Part shown: one piece after another, positions 56,486 to 64,000 of the stretch
How the letters are laid out: every line of letters starts with the position of its first letter
Position numbering within the stretch: position 1 is the first letter of the stretch
The notes under the pieces: generated by a model
The model's input: only the letters and a program-made list of their open reading frames with translations
Database searches by the model: none
Told to the model about the DNA's origin: nothing
Made by a program: the position numbers and the translations under genes
Origin: Corbicula japonica
Lineage: Eukaryota > Mollusca > Bivalvia > Venerida > Cyrenidae
Assembly: GCA_038501625.1 (NCBI GenBank)
Contig: JAZAYU010000010.1
Location: 2,232,001 to 2,296,000, forward strand
Length of the DNA: 64,000 nucleotides
Direction of reading: 5' to 3'

Positions 56486-56867
56486 TCACCTTTATATGAC
56501 TGGCTAGGCGCTGTCGCAGTATTTGTATGGCTTTGAGGTTATCTATACATCCACTATAAATTCACATGTGAAGCTATAACACACTAAACTAATATTGCTA
56601 TTGGTGTTGTTTATTTCCTCCCTTTTATATACCTCTGCTTTTTATCTTAGCAGAATTGTTATTATTCAGAAATTATTTTAGGTCCTCTGTCAAAACTATA
56701 TTCTGATAAGACTCGATTATCGTTATGTCGTTAGGAAATAGTTCCCAGTAATATTTTCTGTCAGGTTTCAGGAGTAGTTATTAAATAGAGACAAATGACT
56801 TATGTTTTAAATAGAAAAAAAAGTAAAATTGTCGGCATTGTGTTTCTTGATCTCTAAAATTATTTGA

Positions 56868-57071
56868 ACTGCAAGTCAGAATTTTCCCGAAGAAAAACGA
56901 AAGTTTTTAACTAAAATAAAAGACAGGATTGAAAACGAACAACTTGATATGAATGTTGTTATTGATGAAATAAAGAAGTTGGACCAGAAAATATGTTTTT
57001 CGAATATATTTAAAAGTCTATAGATGACCTGAATCAAGATATTGACGCACGTTTCAGCAAATTTGAAAAAG
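56868..57071 (+). pseudogene. HEPN gene copy 2, exon 1 remnant
   Basis: One frame reads QNFPEEKRKFLTKIKDR then IENEQLDMNVVIDEIKKLDQ. A one-base deletion relative to copy 1 (near 56,988) shifts it, and FFEYI is followed by TAA where copy 1 has TTA. The rest, KSIDDLNQDIDARFSKFEK, reaches an intact donor GAAAAAG|GTAGGT in phase 1. The upstream HEPN catalytic region is missing or unrecognisable (a TGA lies in frame at 56,865). Confidence 0.65.
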
Positions 57072-57117
57072 GTAGGTTCAATCACGTTCAAATGCATCTT
57101 CTTTATACTTTGAAAAA

Positions 57118-57380
57118 GATGAAAATGAAACTTTGAATATCATTCAACACGACAGATATGAAAATTGCAGGCTCGATTTGATTGAGCCGGTTCATGGTCC
57201 AAAGATGAAAGAATGGGTTTACCCTTAACGATAAAACAATTGGCGGAACAAAACAGAATGGAATTTTGACAAAGGATCTGAGAATATAAATCCTGCATAT
57301 CACAGACAACACTATAAGGCAAAACGTAAAAAGAAGGAAATTTATTTATGTGGTGATTGAACAATATCTAAACAGGTAGT
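57118..57380 (-). repeat. R1 repeat in intron, copy 2
   Basis: GATGAAAATGAAACTTTGAA, GCAGGCTCGATTTGATTGAG, then AAAGATGAAAGAATGGGTTT and TTGACAAAGGATCTGAGAAT, which match other parts of R1 (20,990-21,070 reversed) with the middle missing. Confidence 0.7.
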
Positions 57381-57419
57381 TTCACTCACGTTCAAACTTA
57401 TCTACTGAATACTTTAAAA

Positions 57420-57720
57420 GACAACAATAACAATATAAACGCGAGGTCTTAACATGTGTAACCTTTAAGGAACGTAAGGAAATATCCGACGAATGACGCA
57501 TATATCGATAAGGGATCTTACCGAAAGGAAAGGACCGTACGATAACTGAATGATAGCCAGTTACCCGAATGAAGTTATAGGCAGTTACCCGTTTACGTAC
57601 CGTTCAACACACTTTTGTTACCTTTTTTTGTATTCTTATCTGAACCTTAAAATTGATATTTTAAAAGCAAACACTATACTCAATGGATAAAGAAACGCAT
57701 ATATTAATAAGAAGCCAGCT
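57420..57720. repeat. Segment shared with 53,641-53,918 and 54,410-54,490
   Basis: GAATGATAGCCAGTTACCCG and CAATGGATAAAGAAACGCAT show the two loci share their intron sequence. Copy 1 has an R2 fragment and about 330 further bases inserted between the two blocks. Confidence 0.75.
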
Positions 57721-57833
57721 TGTACTTATTTTTTGCGACCAGGATTTTGGAGTCTTATCAAATGTTAATTGCAATGATGCAATGATCCAAATTCTCATAT
57801 TTTAACCACTCTTATTGATCATGTTTGCTTCAG

Positions 57834-57893
57834 CTATATTGGGACCAAAATTGAGCAAAGAAAAGAAGGGAAAGAAAACTAAGGTTGTTAATA
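57834..57893 (+). pseudogene. HEPN gene copy 2, exon 2
   Basis: Acceptor ATGTTTGCTTCAG and boundary GTTAATA|GTTTAT enclose 60 nt, phase 1 at both ends, encoding a Lys-rich AILGPKLSKEKKGKKTKVVN. The exon end (K-V-V-N / K-I-V-N) and phase match exon 2 at 31,003-31,104, though it is 42 nt shorter. Confidence 0.6.
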
Positions 57894-58127
57894 GTTTATC
57901 TTGACACATCGCATAAAGCTTTAGTTGAGTATAATGAACAGAAACTTCTTAAAAGATGTAGTGGTTGAAATAATCGTTTACAATTACATCATAGAAGTTT
58001 GGTTTTTAAAGCATATTAATATGTTATTGAATCCTTATGACAATTGACGTGTTTGAATAGAAATGAAAAGATATACTCGTAGAATATAATTATACATAGT
58101 GTTCAAATTGATAAATGCATAATTTAG

Positions 58128-58310
58128 CTGCCCATGGTCAAGTAACATTAAGTGAAGATGAACAGGAAACCGCCGCAGAAAAGTTGCTTTTGGAAGCGTC
58201 AAAAGACTTCGATGAAGAATCACAAACAGACCACATCAAACCAGTGGACGAGAAAATAAAGACATTGTCAGATGATATCGAAAAATTAAATGTAAAAGTG
58301 CAAAAAATAG
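58128..58310 (+). pseudogene. HEPN gene copy 2, exon 3 first part
   Basis: Acceptor AATTTAG, then an open frame AHGQVTLSEDEQETAAEKLL .. LSDDIEKLNVKVQKIG. It aligns with exon 3 of the main gene (IHGKVHLSGDNQETIDHAEA .. FGDMNVKVEGV). A possible donor AAATAG|GTGACA follows at 58,311, after which similarity stops. A reduced version of the downstream sequence (GGTGACAA..TAGTGGCAAAA) also occurs at 54,797-54,845, tying copy 1 to the same arrangement. No propeller exon was found further right. Confidence 0.65.
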
Positions 58311-58578
58311 GTGACAAAATTTTGCATTACTTTTTTATTTATTTCTTAATAGTGGCAAAATTTTAAGTGTTTATAAAAGTTATAGGCTAAAAAATATTAA
58401 CACAATTCCACGATCAGCGGCGTATGGTCCTTAAACAATGGGTTTGTCGTCTTGCACCGTACCTTTTTCTGCACCTTTAACAGACGCTCCATTTTTCATT
58501 ACATCTGATAGTAAATCTATTATCAGAATAGGCGTCTGTATACATTCTGTTTGGTTGTATCTGTCAAACATTAATGTG

Positions 58579-59655
58579 AAACAAGAAATATCTTTAAAAA
58601 AGATAAACGGCGTTGATGCAAAATATTTATATATAAATGTATATAAGAAAGAAAGAAATATAGACAGGCGAAGCAGACACAGTTTAGTTATTTTTATTTA
58701 CTTGTTATAGCTGTTGACGAAGCCTCCCTGCCTTCTTAGTATGACCTAGAGATTAAGCGACCGAATCATGACAACTCATAAATTCATTGAAAGTGTCTTT
58801 TAAAAAAATGTTGAAGCTGTTGCAATAATTTCATACAGTGATAACAAGTCGATTAAAGAAGCAATGTCTTACATTAAGTCTTGATCTTCATTTATTCAGT
58901 TTCAATAAAATACCTCTTGTAGAGTTAGAACTCAAAATGAATAAATGTCCTTGAAATTTAATAAATATAAATAATAACAGCTTGTAACAACAGCGAAATC
59001 TATCATCTTTTACGTAAATTAACTTTAAAAAAGTGTCCCTCCTGAGAATTGAACCGTCGCTTGCGAGGCTAGAGAGTTAGCCACTGCACTACAGAGAACT
59101 TGGATTCCGGACTAGACATTAACAATCAGTATCAAAGAAACTAGAAAGGAACCAGTAAGAACTAGAAATATCTGCACTTCTCTTTCGTTTTACACGTAAT
59201 AGTATTGCACGCAAGTGTTTACCTGACACCCAAGAATATTCCATATAAAATTGTATTTAAGCCCTCAATATTGACTTAACTGGTTATTTAAATCGTAAAT
59301 TTGTTTTTCTCCAATACAATTATCGCTTTTTAAAACGAAAATGCTCGAACATTTAAGTGCCAGGTAAAACTAACACAAAATATAAAAATCGTTACAGTTA
59401 TCGTAAACAACACACACTAACAACCAATCGAAATAATCTATTTGATTTTTCCGCTGCATAATAATAAAAATCCCACTAGATACCTCTCCACCCTGCTAGA
59501 TGCCTCTCTGGTGTAAATAGCTACCAATCGAAATAATTTATTTCATTTTCCCGCTGCATAATAATAGAATACGAGTATTATTTACAACATTTCATTGGTC
59601 CAAAAACTAGGTCAAAAGTGAGCTTAGACAGCTAACGCCGAATAACGCCGAAAAA
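58579..59655. repeat. R2 repeat unit, copy 2
   Basis: Direct copy of 9,813-10,760. The tRNA-like block (59,029-59,110) has lost part of its B box. It carries two insertions relative to copy 1 (about 58,866-58,886 and 59,320-59,420). A nearby ~90-codon frame at 58,438-58,710 overlaps it and is not supported. Confidence 0.8.
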
Positions 59656-62483
59656 TCGGAACATAACTATATGATTTAATTTTGCTGGCATAAAAATTCG
59701 CGCATTCACGACTACTCTGGCATTTTTATATTTCGCGCGGTTTTAATCTCAGATAAAGCCACATTCATTTAACATAAACTGCAAACATTTAAAGGTAATC
59801 AGAAAGAGGACTCATGTCAAGCATACATAAGCAGTTCACATTGTCAATATGGTATACTGCAGTGCCCATTTTCTAGACTGGATCGCAAAGGTCAGACGTT
59901 ATACCACTCCATGTAACTGTTGTAGCTTAATGAACAATAATCTTCGACTTCATCAATGTTAATTTACATGAGTTCTTTATAAAATAATGGTATACACCAA
60001 ATTTATTTTCAACACACAAATTAATAATCTTTAGTATCACACTGGCATAACATTTGTCAAATTTGAAACCTCAAATATTTTTATTTTTATTTTTATTTAC
60101 AATATTGATAAAACTCTACTTTTCAGATGATGATAACATTAATTACAATTGTGGACCTTTATGACCAGCAAAAGGCTAAATTATAAAGTCTCTGTAATTG
60201 AAATAACATATGTGTATTGGGATCATCACTTAGACACTTGACCTTGTCATTTCAAATTCAATAATGGTGAACTTGCGGCAAGAAAAATCTCCATAAACTT
60301 TTGGTTACCTTAGGACCGAATATTCCTCAGTTGTAAGCTTTCTCTGCTTTGAAGTTCAATGTGACCTTGACCTTTACACTGAAATTTGCCTAAATCAAAT
60401 ATAAAGCAAAACAAACTTTTTACATACTTTGACCTGAAATTCAAATGACCAAGTTACTGTTGCTGTTGTTGATACAGCGCCAGAGTAACTACTTATTTGA
60501 CAGCCTCTGCAAGGCGCCTAATTTGGGAGAGGCCGGGAAAGGCATTTTTCAAAAAAGCTTTATTGCTCAAAACTGGATACTACTATACTGAACAAGTGTA
60601 TGTTGCCGGACCCTAAACCAAAAAAGTGCTTCTTGGACGATGGTCAATTTAAAATCAAATTAAATAAAATTTGTTACCGGTATAGCGTAATTTTAACACG
60701 GCCGTAATAATAACACGTTTTCTAAGGTTTGGATGGTCTCATTTAAAACTTAATTGTTTTATTACGGGAAAGTAAATTTGCACGAAAATTCGTCTATGAC
60801 AACATTAAATATTGATTAAATGTTTACAAAATTCTATTGCATTCGAAATAATTGTTCCTATGAAATATCTGGTTGTCAAATTCGGGAATATCCGCGATTT
60901 TGCGTTCAAAAATGGGCTTCGTAAAAAAACCTACCACGCATTGTTTGAGAAATAAATTCATAAAACAAAATGCGGAAAACTATAAAAACAAATCATTCTT
61001 CATAGTAATTCAGTGCTGATGCAATATCATTCCTTTTAAACATATGTTTAAAGCTTAAAAATTGTCACATATTTTTCCGTAATGGCGTCATTTCCGTCCG
61101 TTCGGTATAATAACTGGAAGTTACATCGTTTAGACTTATTTAACATTCATTTACACTAAAAGGTCTTTTGGTTAAACAAATTAAAGTATAGGTATCAAAA
61201 TATTACTACTAAATAAGATAAAAATAGGTGTCTGATGCCACTCAACAGTTTTCATAACGGTCATTTACACCTGCGGACATCGGAAGAAAATTCACTTCCG
61301 GGATTTTATTGTTTGTTTTCTTATTTTGCTTTCTTATTTTTAATCTGCTAATTTTACTCTGCTTAACTGTAACAAGAACATTTAAATCAGAGATATGTTG
61401 ATTTAAAACTATAAAATGTCAATCTTTTTAATAATAACAATTTACACAAAAAATGTTAAAGGTGGATAAACATGAATTTTCATAAATCATGAATTCATCA
61501 GAAACATGTTCAAATCTAGAAAAATCAAGAAAGATTGCAAGAATATTGCAATTGTACTTGTTGTTAAAATAAAACAAAAAATATCTGATAAAAAAGTTTT
61601 AAACTGTTATCTCGGTTGTTCATATATGTAAATATTTAATCGTCAGCTTTAGCTATGGTGTTGACCATGAGCAATGCAAGTTACAAGTTTATATTCAATG
61701 ATGTTTTCGATAATGGGGCTGATATAAGATTTCTAGAATGGGAGATTGTTTGCAGTAGTTTAGGCTGGTTACATGATAATTTCCAACTTTCGGACCAAAC
61801 TCCGCATTAAAATTAAATATTGCTACCCACAATAGGGTCAGAGCAACCTGCTGAACCTCTTCAGGATCCACCGCTGAGACACAATAGGGTGTACATGTTT
61901 TTACAAAATCCCCTGGCACTTTAACAAACCAAGTTTTAACATTTAGCAATGATATGCTTGCTGATATTCATCCTTTTGGGAGTGGGTGAGAACTATTGTC
62001 ATTAGAGACATTTAAGAAGTATTTCTGAATTCTAGGGATCCAACTTATAACTTCATGACTGCCATGCCATGCCAAGGATTTTTTCACCACCATTGTGTTA
62101 CCATAATTATGTAAAATTGCACTGAACAGAGCATGTACAACATTTAATGGTTATACATTAAACTATAGTTTATGGTAAACCACAGAAGTGTGCTTGGAAA
62201 TATGATTTTAAAATTTATCCTCAGGGATTCATCTAGCTGCTGAATCTCTAGGGTTTTTTTGTTGTTTTTTTTTCATTTTTATAGAGACCCGGATTTGGAT
62301 TCTGTCAATCAATGGCCAACACAAACCTAATTCTGGGGAAAAAATGATACTTCAGTTAATATTGTAGTGGTCAAAATAGGCATTTGGGAAATTGTAAGAG
62401 GCAAAGGGTCATCTCCCAGGTCAAATGGAACATCTGATTCTAAATAGAAAATTTTTTTTTTGGCCCAGAAGTCATTCACATGT
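59656..62483. other. Non-coding stretch, almost nothing identified
   Basis: No gene recognised in 2.8 kb. GTGACCTTGACCTTTACACT at 60,361 echoes the 40-kb tandem repeat. A segment at about 61,760-61,885 (CATGATAATTTCCAACTTTC..AATATTGCTACCCACAATAG..TGAACCTCTTCAGGATCCAC) has a diverged direct repeat at 63,130-63,245. Confidence 0.5.
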
Positions 62484-62724
62484 TTAACCCTTTCCTGTAT
62501 AGATACACCTTTATTGCTAGGGCGAACAGTTTAGATCAGATCAGCCGGCACATCCGTGCCATCTGATCAGGATCTAAACTGTTCGCTTATTGATTCATTA
62601 GGTTATTTCTGACCAAAATGCGACCAGTGCAGATCCTGATCAGACGGCACGGATGTGCTGGCTGATCTGGATCTACACTGGTCGCACACGCGTAAAAATG
62701 CGTATATATCCAGGAAAGGGTTAA
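62484..62724. mobile_element. TTAA-flanked palindromic MITE, best-preserved copy
   Basis: TTAACCCTTTCCTGTATAGA (62,484) and TATCCAGGAAAGGGTTAA (to 62,724) are inverted. Inside, GGCGAACAGTTTAGATCAGA, CTGATCAGGATCTAAACTGT, CCTGATCAGACGGCACGGAT and CTGATCTGGATCTACACTGG form two facing hairpins. CCCTTT next to TTAA fits piggyBac-type ends. Length 241 bp, no coding. Confidence 0.85.
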
Positions 62725-63360
62725 GTTAATATATTTGCTTTTCCACTAGCCTAGCTGCATGGACAGTGTCAGCAAATCAGTGATAAAATAAGTAATTTTT
62801 CATTTTAACTTTATTCTGATTAATTTTAGACGATCAAGCGTGAACAGTTTTTTTTTTAATTCTGTTGCCTATCACTGAATGCAGTTAATAACCCAACAAT
62901 ACTGCTTTGTGAGAGTATACATAAAAAGATGTGTTGCAATCATTTTCAGTGATTCCAATGATGGGTATCTTCTTAATATTTAAGTCAGTTATCTACAAAT
63001 GCATAGAATCACATTAAAACCACCAGAATTTTATGAATACTATACCTCTTCAACAAACAGTGTAATGAGCCAGTGTCATAGGCAGGATTTCCATAATGGA
63101 GCTTGTTAAATGGGCAGTCTTATGGTAGTTACATGATAATTTCTTACTTTAAGTCCTAAATTCTTTGGGAAAATTAATTATAAAATATTGCTGCCAACAA
63201 GAGGGTTGGTGCAACCCCACTGAACCCCCTCTGGATCTGCCCTTGAATGTGCCACATAAAAATCTAGACTTGATGCCAAATAATTATGTTTAATTTAAAA
63301 TATTAATACATTTTATATTCAAAACTGTATCCTACATCAACATATATTAAACAGAGACTG
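62725..63360. repeat. Non-coding, with a diverged direct repeat
   Basis: 63,130-63,245 (GTTACATGATAATTTCTTAC..AATATTGCTGCCAACAAGAG..TGAACCCCCTCTGGATCTGC) repeats 61,760-61,885. Nothing else was recognised. Confidence 0.5.
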
Positions 63361-63371
63361 AACCATATTAA

Positions 63372-63535
63372 ATAAGAAGAGTTGTCTAGGGGTAAAGTGT
63401 TTTACTCAAGATCCTGCGGGTTTAATGCTACCATCAATGAGATATGTCTGCAGTTTCCCCAATCCACATTGGGCGCAAGTATTGGTTTGCAACCCAGGAA
63501 GCAATCATCGAGCATAATCAACGTTAAAAAATAAG
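63372..63535 (+). repeat. tRNA-derived SINE-like unit
   Basis: AGTTGTCTAGGGGTAAAGTG and CCTGCGGGTTTAATGCTA resemble a degraded A box and B box. They are followed by a conserved-looking body (GAGATATGTCTGCAGTTTCC, CCACATTGGGCGCAAGTA, GCAACCCAGGAAGC) and ATCAACGTTAAAAAATAAG as an A-rich tail. I know similar units as common bivalve SINEs, but the exact family was not checked. Confidence 0.55.
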
Positions 63536-64000
63536 TTTAAACTAAACCATATTAAACTTTGGTAAAAATAATCTACATTTGATTTTAAGCATATGTTGAA
63601 AGTTTCAAGTCATTATTTAGAAAACTGTTAAAGAAGACACTTGACAGCTTCAACATAAAAATTTTATAATGGACTCAGCAATATAAAAATTATGTCATGA
63701 TCACCTAGAATACATGTTTGAAGTTGCAAGTAAATGTCTTTAATACTGTAGAAGAAACCCCCTTTCTACAAATAATGAACTGGGCAAAATGAAAAATATT
63801 TTTAATGTCACCAACATGTTTACACTTGATGTAGAACATAGGTTGAACCTTTATTTCCATGGGATTTGGCTGTTTTCCAATGGCCAAACAGTGTAGACCC
63901 ATGTGTATCAAACACCTGAGTCAGTTAAAATGCAAAATGCACTTTAACTTAAATTCCACTGAAACCATTATTTACAACTATTGAATTACAGTACACATTG
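63536..64000. other. Non-coding, nothing identified
   Basis: AT-rich; a 68-codon minus-strand frame (63,705-63,911) has no recognised motif. Confidence 0.4.

Noticed and set aside
58438..58710. 90-codon frame after HEPN copy 2
   Set aside because: It runs into the R2 repeat, and no similarity to the main gene's exon 3 end or propeller was found.

Overview
The window is animal nuclear DNA, most likely from a marine bivalve mollusc. It is AT-rich, has no long uninterrupted reading frames, and carries intron-split coding with GT-AG junctions. It is packed with repeat types familiar from bivalve genomes: short tandem blocks ending in CGGACGGACGG tracts, GACCTTGACCTT blocks, TTAA-flanked MITEs, (CT)n-bearing repeats and tRNA-derived SINE-like units. 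No bacterial-style operons, rRNA, functional tRNA or CRISPR array were seen.

The main gene lies at 26,745-37,612 on the + strand. Four exons join through introns that are all in phase 1. They encode an N-terminal HEPN domain of the DZIP3 type (Arg108-x5-His114 motif), a charged helical middle, and a C-terminal NHL/TRIM-like beta-propeller of about 290 residues. Exons 1 and 2 are open. Exon 3 carries a compensated pair of frameshifts and an in-frame TGA, and exon 4 carries one in-frame TAA before the open propeller. The locus is therefore a recent pseudogene, a null allele or a poorly polished assembly. Two more broken members lie at 53,175-53,295 (exon-1 end only, splice donor lost) and 56,868-58,310 (exons 1-3, degraded). 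The right half of the window is thus the remains of a small array of these genes, duplicated together with intron repeats.

Most of the rest is transposable-element sequence. Long terminal-inverted-repeat (TIR) elements without a visible transposase lie at 1,591-4,933, 6,915-13,201, 22,778-24,913 and 47,511-51,959. Three of them end at TTAA. An hAT-like structure (CAGGGGTAG ends) spans 18,801-22,622 and holds exon-like segments, some starting inside the inverted ends. Smaller foldback elements lie at 3,865-4,145, 18,329-18,584, 35,941-36,178, 41,339-42,023, 43,262-43,389, 48,996-49,237 and 62,484-62,724. A mariner-type transposase relic sits in intron 1. Fragments of a reverse-transcriptase element (30,330-30,800 minus; 52,931-53,170 and 55,350-55,665 plus) run into a (CT)n-containing repeat (called R3 here) that appears to be its 3' end and is scattered in further copies.

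Other repeats used as landmarks: R1, a family around the motif TTACTGCCCATGAACAGG, found near all three HEPN loci; and R2, a ~1 kb unit holding a tRNA-Glu-like sequence, at 9,813-10,760 and 58,579-59,655 plus a fragment at 53,919-54,085. Tandem blocks: ~167 bp (1-1,330), ~241 bp (39,228-39,830), ~157 bp (40,005-40,560), ~260 bp (34,426-34,990) and an ACTGCTGTT-type array (45,300-45,660). The stretches at 4,934-6,600, 46,105-47,510 and 59,656-62,480 show nothing I can identify. All comparisons were made by eye within this window; family names come from recall of motifs, not from a search.
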